Made by a program: the position numbers and the translations under genes
Source of the DNA: Actinomycetota bacterium
GTDB lineage: Bacteria; Actinomycetota; Humimicrobiia; Humimicrobiales; Humimicrobiaceae
Assembly (NCBI GenBank): GCA_003567835.1
Contig: PWYO01000345.1
Coordinates: forward strand, 1-6,238
Length of the DNA: 6,238 nucleotides
Direction of reading: 5' to 3'
Notes under the pieces: generated by a model
What the model was told of the DNA's origin: nothing
What the model saw: the letters and a program-made list of their open reading frames with translations, nothing else
The model's database searches: none
In this document: in pieces, positions 1 to 5,734 of the stretch
Layout of the letters: each line of letters opens with the position of its first letter
How positions within the stretch are numbered: position 1 is the first letter of the stretch

Positions 1-1432
1 GGTAGGCAAAATCATCCACCAGCCGCCACAGTCCAAATACGCAAAGGCCCATGATTGCTGCAGCCAGCATCATCTTGGCATAGGAAAAAATGATCCGCCT
101 GCCCCCCAAGTGTCCAACTTTTTTTCTTAGTATAATCAGAAGTATCACTGTATTACATAATGCAACAAGTGCCGTGGATAATGCAAGCCCCCCTACATCC
201 AAATACTGAACCAGCAGCCAGTTCAGCAGAAAGTTAACCCCGATAGACACAGCTGCCACCTTTAAGGGGGTCACCACATTTTTAAAGGAATAAAAAATAC
301 GGTTTAGGATCATCAGCAGGCCGAAAAAGATCAAGCCCAAGCTGTGAAAAATCAAGATAAAAGCCACTTTCCGGGTATCCTCAGGCAAAAACATGCGGTG
401 TTCGAATAAAACCTTGATGATGGGATAGCTCAGTATTGCCAGGCCCACCGTGGCAGGAAGCATCATGTAGCCGATCTCACGGACCCCCAAAGAAAAGCTC
501 TTTTTGAGGCCCTGGATGTCATCGGAGGCTGCCTGCCTGGAAAAAAGAGGATAAAGCACAGTGACCACAGCCACCGTAAATACACCCAGAGGCAGATTTG
601 CCACCCTCCAGGAAAGGGTAAGGGCAGTGGTGTTTCCCGGACCCAGGTTTAAGGCAAAAAAGTAGTCTACGCTGTTGTTCAGCTGCACAGCGCCCAGGCT
701 CAGCAGTATGGGCACCATCAATGCAAACATCTCCCTTACCGCCTTATGCTTAAAATCAATGCCCAGCCTGTACCGCAGCCCGGATACCCTCAGCTGGGGG
801 ACCTGTACCAAAAGATGCATCACCGAGCCTGCCATGGCCCCAATGGCCATGGAAACGATGCCCAGCTGCCTGGAAAGCAGGACCACAAACCCCACTGTGG
901 CAATATTCATCACCAGAGGCGCAAACGCGGGCAGCGTAAACAGGTTGTGGGCATTGAGTATGCCTGTGGCCAGCCCGGAAAGGCTTAAGGTAACCATGGA
1001 AAAAATCATAATCCTGCTCATAAGCACAAAGTTTGCCACATCCAGCTGCTGGTTGGCAATATGGGCAAGCAGCTGGCCGATCTGGGGTGATAATACAAAA
1101 ATGACCACAGCCAGAAAGGAAAAGACCAGGGCCATGATGCTGCCTACTGAGTTTACAAAGGCGCGCATCTGCTCCCTCTGGTTTTTCTTAAGATATGCCG
1201 AATAAATGGGTATGAATGCAGCCACAATCAAGGATTCAGCAAAAAGGACCTTAAACAAATTGGGTATAAAATAAGCCCAGGTGAAGGCATCTGTTTCCAG
1301 GGTTATACCAAAATAGCCGGCCATAACCTGGTCCCTGACCAGCCCGCTTACCTTGGAAAGCATAATGGCCAGGGTAACCACCAGTGTGGCCCCAAATATT
1401 TTGTTCCTGGAAACAAAACCGTCTTTCTGCAT
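1..1432 (-). CDS. murJ: MurJ lipid II flippase (MviN family), 3' end outside the window
   Basis: Reading the minus strand from the ATG at 1432 gives 477 residues with no stop before the left edge; the family is usually about 510-540 residues, so only the last few percent is missing. MurJ is a polytopic inner-membrane protein (14 helices in the family) that flips lipid II outward for peptidoglycan synthesis. The N-terminal signature is clear: SKVSGLVRD at about residues 26-34, then TDAF at 47-50, a PNLFKVLFAE stretch and AAFIPIY. It aligns well with the E. coli segment SRVLGFARD...TDAFF...PNLLRRIFAE. Arg33 corresponds to E. coli R24, while Lys27 conservatively replaces R18. Further on, a SWRVANLPLGVF motif matches the cavity-arginine region (R270 in E. 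coli), and long hydrophobic helices follow. The Shine-Dalgarno AGGA at 1438-1441 lies 5 bases before the ATG. The gene is divergent from rpsT. The family assignment is secure; a role as flippase rather than a paralogous exporter is inferred from the family. Confidence 0.93.
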   Translation of the reverse strand, partial: MQKDGFVSRNKIFGATLVVTLAIMLSKVSGLVRDQVMAGYFGITLETDAFTWAYFIPNLFKVLFAESLIVAAFIPIYSAYLKKNQREQMRAFVNSVGSIMALVFSFLAVVIFVLSPQIGQLLAHIANQQLDVANFVLMSRIMIFSMVTLSLSGLATGILNAHNLFTLPAFAPLVMNIATVGFVVLLSRQLGIVSMAIGAMAGSVMHLLVQVPQLRVSGLRYRLGIDFKHKAVREMFALMVPILLSLGAVQLNNSVDYFFALNLGPGNTTALTLSWRVANLPLGVFTVAVVTVLYPLFSRQAASDDIQGLKKSFSLGVREIGYMMLPATVGLAILSYPIIKVLFEHRMFLPEDTRKVAFILIFHSLGLIFFGLLMILNRIFYSFKNVVTPLKVAAVSIGVNFLLNWLLVQYLDVGGLALSTALVALCNTVILLIILRKKVGHLGGRRIIFSYAKMMLAAAIMGLCVFGLWRLVDDFAY

Positions 1433-1461
1433 CACATTCCTATTGCTATAATAAAGAGAGA

Positions 1462-1491
1462 ATTATATCATTTAAGTTTACTAAATTATAA
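1462..1491 (-). promoter_or_regulatory. Candidate murJ promoter with extended -10
   Basis: On the minus strand the sequence TGATATAAT (1470-1462) is a perfect extended -10 (TGn plus TATAAT). The hexamer 18 bases upstream, TTATAA at 1491-1486, is only a weak -35. Transcription would start near 1455, leaving a leader of about 23 bases before the murJ ATG. The region is AT-rich, so chance TATAAT matches are likely; another TATAAT lies at 1490-1485 on the same strand. Not experimentally supported. Confidence 0.45.
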
Positions 1492-1494
1492 TAT

Positions 1495-1523
1495 TTTTCA
1501 ATTTTGGTAAAAAGTGCTAAAAT
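1495..1523 (+). promoter_or_regulatory. Candidate rpsT promoter
   Basis: TTTTCA (1495-1500) is followed after 17 bases by TAAAAT (1518-1523). TG at 1515-1516 makes the latter an extended -10 (TGCTAAAAT). The predicted start is near 1530, giving a leader of roughly 33 bases before the rpsT ATG. A second TATAAT at 1487-1492 on this strand has no convincing -35. Confidence 0.5.
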
Positions 1524-1562
1524 GACTGTTTGAAATTGAGACTGGAAAGGAAAAAAATAACC

Positions 1563-1829
1563 ATGCCCAATATTAAGTCACAGAAAAAAAGAGACAGACA
1601 GAATAAAACGAGGACCCTTAGAAATAGAGCCCTGAAGAGCAAAATTAAGCAAACCTATAAACAGTTTTTGCAGTCTGTAGAAGCCAAGGATGCCCAAGAG
1701 GCCCAAAAGAATATGAGCCTGCTTTACAAGGCACTGGATAAAGCTGCCAAAAGGAATTTGATCCATGCCAATTTTGTCGCCAACAGGAAGTCGGGCGCTG
1801 CCAAAAAACTGTCCGCCATTCAGTCTTAG
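1563..1829 (+). CDS. rpsT: Small ribosomal subunit protein S20
   Basis: Encodes 88 residues beginning MPNIKSQKKRDRQ, the normal size and N-terminus for bacterial S20, a 16S rRNA-binding protein of the 30S body. The protein is strongly basic and helical: a Lys/Arg-rich N-terminal helix, the segment RTLRNRALKSKIK, and the C-terminal motif AAKRNLIHANFVANRKS typical of the family. An in-frame TTG 33 bases upstream would add 11 residues, but the ATG at 1563 is preferred because S20 proteins start with MPNIKS or similar. The purine-rich GGAAAGG at 1544-1550 is the likely Shine-Dalgarno; its spacing of about 12 bases is rather long. The gene stands alone on the plus strand with its own promoter. Its TAG stop (1827-1829) overlaps the TAA stop of convergent holA (1828-1826). 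No T-tracted terminator for rpsT itself was seen just downstream. Confidence 0.97.
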   Translation: MPNIKSQKKRDRQNKTRTLRNRALKSKIKQTYKQFLQSVEAKDAQEAQKNMSLLYKALDKAAKRNLIHANFVANRKSGAAKKLSAIQS

Positions 1830-1838
1830 GCGGAAGTT
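1803..1838 (-). terminator. Intrinsic terminator of the comEA-comEC-holA unit, inside the rpsT and holA 3' ends
   Basis: On the minus strand, AACTTCCGCC (1838-1829) pairs with GGCGGA-C-AGTT (1817-1807) to form a 10-bp stem with one bulged C. The loop is 11 bases and begins with the holA TAA stop. The 3' arm runs directly into a T-tract, six Ts at 1808-1803. The left arm is the end of the holA coding sequence and the right arm plus T-tract is rpsT coding sequence read antisense. On the plus strand the same hairpin has no T-tract after it, so it should terminate only the minus-strand unit. Confidence 0.8.
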
Positions 1839-2806
1839 ATCTCCGAGATTAAGGACACCATCAGGTTTTTGGGCTGATTGGTATCTCTTAGATCCAAATC
1901 ATATTGGTTGAGAATGCCCATGATGCGGACCATTTCATGGATTTGGTATCCTTCACTAAACTGCTTGTATTTCTTTAAAATCTTATCGACCAAAAAAGGC
2001 GGCGCATGGGTGTTTGCCTTGATGTATGCTGCCGCCTGCTGGTCTAGGCCATATTTGTAATACAGCATGGCTTTAAAACAGCGGTGTATTAAGGTAACTG
2101 CCCCAACCAAGGGCCATTTTTCTTCCAGCACCGAACGGAGCGCTCTCAATGCGCCGTTTTTGTCTCTTTTCCCCAAATAATCCACCAGGTCAAATACCCG
2201 GAGATGGTAAACCCTGGGAACCAGACGGTTTACTTCCACAGCGCCGATTTTTTTCTCTTTTTTGCCCCAGGCATACAGGTCAATTTTTTGATAGGCATCC
2301 TTTACCTGGTCCAGTTGCCCGCCCGTGTTCTCCAGAAAGATTTCCAGGGCATTGCCGGTAAACTGTATCCGGTCTGCATCCGCTCTTTTTTTGAGCCACC
2401 GGCGGATACTGTCTGCGCTGGGCGCTCTGATATTTTTTATGGTCCCCACTGACTTCACTGCTTTTAAAAATTTTGCAGCCATCTTTTCTTTGGAAGCTGT
2501 GAGTACCAAAAAAACATCGGGGCCCAGGTTTTCAACATCTGCAGCCAGCAGGTTGAGCAATGCAGCAGGGTAGCCGTCTACATGCTTCATCACCAACACT
2601 TTCCGTTCAGAGAAAAAGGAAGGTGTCCTTAGAAAATTGATAATTTCGGACTCTTCCACTTCTTCCGGGCTGCTGTAAACCCTGAGATCGGTGTCTGTAT
2701 TGATTTTGCCTGAAACCTTTTTTAAAATTTCAGTAATTTTCTCATCCAGCACTGCATTGTTCCTGCATACATACAAAATGCAGGGCTTGGCATTACTTTT
2801 GCCCAT
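1826..2806 (-). CDS. holA: DNA polymerase III subunit delta (clamp-loader wrench)
   Basis: The 326-residue product is close to the usual length (E. coli delta has 343). Delta opens the beta sliding clamp within the clamp-loader complex. Visible family features: an N-terminal ILYVCRNNAVLDEKI segment where homologues have the degenerate nucleotide-fold start; FLRTPSFFSERKVLVMKHVDG at about residues 58-78, matching the conserved clamp-binding 'lPlFserrlV' region; and a C-terminal collar domain with VFDLVDYLGKRDKNGALRALRSVLEE and APPFLVDKILKKYKQFS. The ATG at 2806 has GAGGGA (2817-2812) 5 bases upstream. The gene start overlaps the end of comEC by 14 bases, which suggests translational coupling. 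comEC-holA linkage next to rpsT is classic in Firmicutes. Its 3' end overlaps rpsT and forms part of the terminator. Confidence 0.93.
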   Translation of the reverse strand: MGKSNAKPCILYVCRNNAVLDEKITEILKKVSGKINTDTDLRVYSSPEEVEESEIINFLRTPSFFSERKVLVMKHVDGYPAALLNLLAADVENLGPDVFLVLTASKEKMAAKFLKAVKSVGTIKNIRAPSADSIRRWLKKRADADRIQFTGNALEIFLENTGGQLDQVKDAYQKIDLYAWGKKEKKIGAVEVNRLVPRVYHLRVFDLVDYLGKRDKNGALRALRSVLEEKWPLVGAVTLIHRCFKAMLYYKYGLDQQAAAYIKANTHAPPFLVDKILKKYKQFSEGYQIHEMVRIMGILNQYDLDLRDTNQPKNLMVSLISEITSA

Positions 2807-4199
2807 GCCTGTCCCTCACTTTTAGGTATCGGTATAATAATAACAATAAAAAGAATAAAAGCACATAATAGATGACCACCGCCTGGACTGGAAAATTCTC
2901 AAAATGCATTTTGGTAAAATCCAGTTTGTTTATATAATGGGCAGCGCCGCTGATATAGGCAAAAAATGGCCGGGTCAGCACCAGCAGGGCTCCCAGGGGA
3001 GGCCAGACCAGAATCAGGGCTGAAATGGAAAATAGCAAAATCATCAATACATAAAATACCGGCATAACCACCAGGTTGGAAGGCACTGCAGCCCATGAAT
3101 ACATGCCAAAGAAATAGGCATTGAGGGGCAGCGTTGCCATACCTATGGAAAAGGAAATCACCGCAATATCCAGAAAATAGTTCTTTGGCCAGTTTAAAAG
3201 CCCTTTTAGCATGGGGGCTATAAAAATAATGGCAAAAAAGGAGACAAAAGAGAGCCAAAAGCCCACATCTGCTATATATGACGGCAAAGCCAGCAGCAAA
3301 AAAGCAAAGGTAGCAAACAGGATATCGCTGATGCGATACTGCCTGCCCCAGGTCCGGGCAAGCATGATCATCAGCATCATGGATGATGCCCTGAGCAAGC
3401 TGGCTTTAAGCCCCACCATCGCATTGAAAGCCAGCAGTATGGCCAAAAGAATCAATAACACCAGCCACCCCGGGCGCTTGCGGAACACATGCATCAGAAA
3501 AAAAGCCAGAAGTGAAATATGCAGACCTGAAATGGCCAGCAGGTGGTAGATCCCTGCGCCTTTGAAATCATAAACCATGGCCCCGGGTAAGGCCGCACGG
3601 TTGCCCAGCACCAATGCTTTGCATAGCGGCGCAAAATTACGGTCAAGGTGTTTGCGGTAGGTGTCCCTTAAACAGGCATAAAGGGTTTGCCGAATGCCAT
3701 ATAAAGGGCTCAACAGACCCTTGCCCTCTGCAGGGCTGATTTTTTGAACAGCCACCGCTCCGCTTTGCACAGCCGCAGAAACAGTGACCGAATCATCCCT
3801 TTGCAGGTGCATGCTGCTGGGGGCACTGATTTCTATTTCTTCTCTGTATGCATAGGCGCTGTTTTCTGATGCAATATTGTATATGCTTAGGGTAAAATAC
3901 TGCTGCTGCCCATATGTTTGGGGGTGGGTGGCCACCCTTCCGGTCAATAGGACTTCCTGGTTTTCCAGCTGGCCCAGAATATCCGGTGTTTGGGCAAAAC
4001 CAAACCGAAGCATGCCCAGTATCACAAACAGCAAAAAGGAGGCTGCCAGAAAAGCCCTGTGCCTGTTTTTTCCAACCAGCCTGACCGTAAAAATTACCCC
4101 AGCGGCTGCAGCTGCCAGCACAGGAAGCAGAAAAGAGAGGCCGGTACCGTATGTCTGGGCCCATAAGATGCCCACAGCGGCACCTGCTGCCCACCACAG
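2793..4199 (-). CDS. comEC: ComEC-type DNA channel, Competence domain only (no metallo-beta-lactamase domain)
   Basis: ComEC carries single-stranded DNA across the inner membrane during transformation. From the CTG proposed here the protein has 468 residues. Counting from the GTG at 4175 (460 residues): two or three N-terminal membrane helices, an OB-like soluble segment (about 66-148, with VLLTGRV), then the Competence domain with ALVLGNR, the hallmark HLLAISGLH (211-219), ASLLRA, RISDILF and GFWLSF (305-310), and further helices to a basic tail. Full-length ComEC is about 750-800 residues with a C-terminal metallo-beta-lactamase (MBL) domain; here the stop falls right after the membrane domain and no MBL remnant remains. 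Start choice: AGGAGG (4212-4207), overlapping the comEA stop, sits 7 bases before CTG 4199, and starting there restores more of the first membrane helix (WWAAGAAVGILWA). GTG 4175, behind a weaker AGGTG, is the conservative alternative. The gene overlaps holA by 14 bases. Confidence 0.9.
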   Translation of the reverse strand: MWWAAGAAVGILWAQTYGTGLSFLLPVLAAAAAGVIFTVRLVGKNRHRAFLAASFLLFVILGMLRFGFAQTPDILGQLENQEVLLTGRVATHPQTYGQQQYFTLSIYNIASENSAYAYREEIEISAPSSMHLQRDDSVTVSAAVQSGAVAVQKISPAEGKGLLSPLYGIRQTLYACLRDTYRKHLDRNFAPLCKALVLGNRAALPGAMVYDFKGAGIYHLLAISGLHISLLAFFLMHVFRKRPGWLVLLILLAILLAFNAMVGLKASLLRASSMMLMIMLARTWGRQYRISDILFATFAFLLLALPSYIADVGFWLSFVSFFAIIFIAPMLKGLLNWPKNYFLDIAVISFSIGMATLPLNAYFFGMYSWAAVPSNLVVMPVFYVLMILLFSISALILVWPPLGALLVLTRPFFAYISGAAHYINKLDFTKMHFENFPVQAVVIYYVLLFFLLLLLYRYLKVRDRHGQK

Positions 4200-4206
4200 C
4201 GCATGG

Positions 4207-4213
4207 CCTCCTA
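4207..4213 (-). promoter_or_regulatory. Strong Shine-Dalgarno for comEC overlapping the comEA stop codon
   Basis: The minus-strand sequence TAGGAGG (4213-4207) contains the comEA stop TAG and a consensus AGGAGG. It lies 7 bases before an in-frame CTG (4199) of comEC, and only 2 bases before an out-of-frame ATG (4204). This favours the CTG as the initiation codon and suggests termination-coupled reinitiation from comEA. Confidence 0.6.
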
Positions 4214-4828
4214 TACGGATATGAGATCCTTTATTTCTGAAAATTTTTTTTCACCGATGCCCCATACTTTTTGGATATCCTGGATGCTTGTAAACGGCCC
4301 TTCGCTGTCTCTGTGCTGGATGATATTTTGGGCGGTTGCCGGCCCAACGCCGGGCAGGGTTTCTAAAACCTGCTGGCTGGCAGTATTGATATTGACCAGG
4401 CCGCTTTGGTCTGTTTGTTCAATGTGTTTTTTGCCAGGGACCAAAATCTTTTCCTCATCGACAACCCTGCGGGCAAGATTGAGCGATTCCAGGACTGCCT
4501 CCGGGCCCGGGCCCCCGGCGAGCGCCAATGCATCCGAGACCCTTGATTCCGGGTCCAGGGCGTATACCCCGGGCCGGACAACCTCGCCGCAAACATACAC
4601 CTTGACCAGTTCTTTTGGCTGCGCGCTGGAACTGTCATCATAATAGCTTTCCAGTACATTATCTCTGACTTGTACATCTGCGCGCATCTTCATATACAGG
4701 CCAAAAAAGATGATTAAAAGTACGGCCATAAAAGCCAAAACAGCCCAATAAAAATGCCTGTCCCTGCGGTATTTGATGCTTCCTATGCGCAGCAGGAGCT
4801 TTTGAACTTTTTCTTTTAATATTTGCAC
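4211..4828 (-). CDS. comEA: ComEA competence DNA receptor (SLBB + helix-hairpin-helix)
   Basis: A 205-residue, membrane-anchored double-stranded DNA-binding protein that captures DNA outside the membrane and hands it to ComEC. Domains in order: a basic cytoplasmic N-terminus; one membrane helix at about 26-45; a short Ser/Asp-rich linker; an SLBB domain at about 74-133 with VKVYVCGEVVRPGVY; and a C-terminal helix-hairpin-helix DNA-binding domain from about 145 with VNINTA, LPGVGPATAQNIIQHR and VWGIGEKKFSEIKDLI. This is the standard Firmicute ComEA layout and length. The start is the GTG at 4828: a TAA lies in frame four codons upstream (4840-4838) and no ATG is in frame. No Shine-Dalgarno precedes it, while an extended -10 lies only 6 bases upstream, so the mRNA may be leaderless. 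The gene is first in a unit with comEC and holA and is divergent from the DJ-1/PfpI gene. Confidence 0.94.
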   Translation of the reverse strand: MQILKEKVQKLLLRIGSIKYRRDRHFYWAVLAFMAVLLIIFFGLYMKMRADVQVRDNVLESYYDDSSSAQPKELVKVYVCGEVVRPGVYALDPESRVSDALALAGGPGPEAVLESLNLARRVVDEEKILVPGKKHIEQTDQSGLVNINTASQQVLETLPGVGPATAQNIIQHRDSEGPFTSIQDIQKVWGIGEKKFSEIKDLISV

Positions 4829-4834
4829 ATTTAC

Positions 4835-4862
4835 ATATTAGCATAAATAATTAAAAAAACAA
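4835..4862 (-). promoter_or_regulatory. Candidate comEA promoter, possibly giving a leaderless mRNA
   Basis: Minus-strand TTGTTT (4862-4857) lies 16 bases before TAATAT (4840-4835), and TG at 4843-4842 makes the latter an extended -10 (TGCTAATAT). Six bases separate it from the comEA GTG at 4828, so transcription would begin at or next to the start codon. A TTGGCA at 4877-4872 is a better -35 sequence but is not correctly spaced from this -10. No ComK-type or other competence-regulator site was recognised. Confidence 0.4.
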
Positions 4863-5000
4863 CACGCCTTTTGCCAAACTGTCCCCTCGGTGCCTCCATA
4901 GTAAAAACCCCTGCTGCATGCATTTTGGTTCGAGATTGGCTGCAGCAAAGGCAGATATGTTCTCAAAGGGCCTTCCAGGTTATGGGTCCTTTTATCATCC
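4863..5000. other. Divergent intergenic spacer with weak inverted repeats
   Basis: No open reading frame of merit. It contains TGCTGCA (4912-4918) and TGCAGCA (4941-4947), perfect 7-base inverted arms around a 22-base loop, with an 8-base palindrome TGCATGCA at 4915-4922. A weaker imperfect pair, AAAGGGCC (4965-4972) and GGGTCCTTT (4984-4992), lies just before the promoter of the next gene. These could be operator sites or chance; no known riboswitch or T-box motif was recognised. Confidence 0.3.
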
Positions 5001-5030
5001 TTGACTTACAGGTCCATTGGGGGACATAAT
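5001..5030 (+). promoter_or_regulatory. Sigma-A-type promoter of the DJ-1/PfpI gene
   Basis: TTGACT (5001-5006) is separated by 18 bases from CATAAT (5025-5030); each hexamer matches the consensus at 5 of 6 positions. Transcription should start near 5037, giving a very short leader of about 14 bases that consists almost only of the Shine-Dalgarno AAGGAG (5039-5044) and a 6-base spacer before the ATG. Confidence 0.7.
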
Positions 5031-5050
5031 AAGCAAAAAAGGAGTTCGCC

Positions 5051-5575
5051 ATGGCAAAGAACATTATATTGCTGCTGGAAGACCAGTTTCGAGATGAAGA
5101 AGCGGTTTACCCCTATTACCGTTTTCTGGAAGCAGGGTATGAAGTGGTTACCGTAGGGCCAGAGAAAGGTAAAACCTATACCGGTAAATTCGGGCTGCCT
5201 ATGGCTGCAGAAAAGACCGCTCAGGAGATTGATCTGGACCAAGTGGCTGCAGTGGTTGTGCCCGGAGGCAATGCGCCGGATAAGATGCGCATCAACCAGG
5301 ATATGGTCAAATTGGTAAAAGATGCCTTTGATGCCTGCAAAATCATTGCCGCCATATGTCATGGAGGATGGATGCTGGTGGAAGCAGACATCATCCGGGA
5401 CAAAAAAGTGACCGGCTATAAGGCCATAGCCACAGACCTGAAAAATGCAGGGGGCCGGTATGAAGACCGTGAAGTGGTCGTGGACAACAATATCATAACC
5501 TCCAGGAAGCCGGAGGATTTGCCTGCTTTCTGCCGTTCTACGCTGGAGATGATCAAGGCCTATGATAAGCAGTAA
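5051..5575 (+). CDS. DJ-1/PfpI superfamily protein (class I glutamine amidotransferase-like)
   Basis: 174 residues, the usual length for the PfpI/YhbO branch, cytoplasmic. The fold markers are clear: a beta strand NIILLLEDQF, YPYYRFLEAGYEV, GPEKGKTYTGKFG, the VVVPGGNAPDKMR loop, and the nucleophile elbow AAICHGGWML with Cys103-His104. Then come NAGGRYEDREVVVD and the C-terminal signature ITSRKPEDLPAF. Family members have been described as proteases, glyoxalases or protein/nucleotide deglycases; the exact activity cannot be read from sequence. Odd point: aligned with PfpI, the conserved acidic residue near the N-terminus that partners the cysteine (E12 of PfpI, in FED) is Arg14 here, with Asp15 and Glu16 next to it; the usual HGP after Cys is HGG. 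It has its own promoter and AAGGAG Shine-Dalgarno, so it is probably monocistronic. Link with neighbours unknown. Confidence 0.92.
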   Translation: MAKNIILLLEDQFRDEEAVYPYYRFLEAGYEVVTVGPEKGKTYTGKFGLPMAAEKTAQEIDLDQVAAVVVPGGNAPDKMRINQDMVKLVKDAFDACKIIAAICHGGWMLVEADIIRDKKVTGYKAIATDLKNAGGRYEDREVVVDNNIITSRKPEDLPAFCRSTLEMIKAYDKQ

Positions 5576-5594
5576 CACCTTTTTTTATCGGCTT

Positions 5595-5609
5595 GCGTCA
5601 CTTTGACGC
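5595..5609. repeat. Perfect 6-bp inverted repeat downstream of the DJ-1/PfpI gene
   Basis: GCGTCA (5595-5600), a 3-base loop CTT, then TGACGC (5604-5609). The nearest T-tract downstream starts 14 bases further on (5623-5628), so it is not a canonical intrinsic terminator. It may be a weak terminator, an mRNA end stabiliser or an operator. Confidence 0.45.
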
Positions 5610-5712
5610 CAACAAAGGGCATGTTTTTTAATGGATCCTGGTACGGCAATGCATGTATTGGGGCCTTGGTTCGGTAAATCAGAAAATTTTTGTAGATTTG
5701 TTGCCCGTTAAA

Positions 5713-5721
5713 TGATATAAA
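5713..5721 (+). promoter_or_regulatory. Possible extended -10 promoter for the hydrogenase gene
   Basis: TGATATAAA (5713-5721) fits an extended -10 (TGn plus TATAAA). No good -35 lies 16-18 bases upstream. Transcription would start near 5728, just before the large palindrome, and the leader would be about 195 bases. The surrounding DNA is AT-rich, so this is only a candidate. Confidence 0.3.
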
Positions 5722-5734
5722 TATACCTAATAAT

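Noticed and set aside
675..1205. Open frame of 176 codons on the plus strand
   Set aside because: It is antisense to murJ, whose minus-strand reading is a clear MurJ protein; the plus-strand product resembles no family I know and is low in family-like features.
1530..1562. Eleven-codon N-terminal extension of S20 from an in-frame TTG
   Set aside because: S20 proteins begin with MPNIKS or similar at the ATG 1563, and the extension covers the purine-rich Shine-Dalgarno region and the predicted transcription start.
5576..5628. Terminator directly after the DJ-1/PfpI gene
   Set aside because: The T-run at 5580-5586 has only a weak AAGG/CCTT pairing upstream, and the good GCGTCA/TGACGC hairpin lies after it with no adjacent T-tract, so a canonical intrinsic terminator cannot be claimed.
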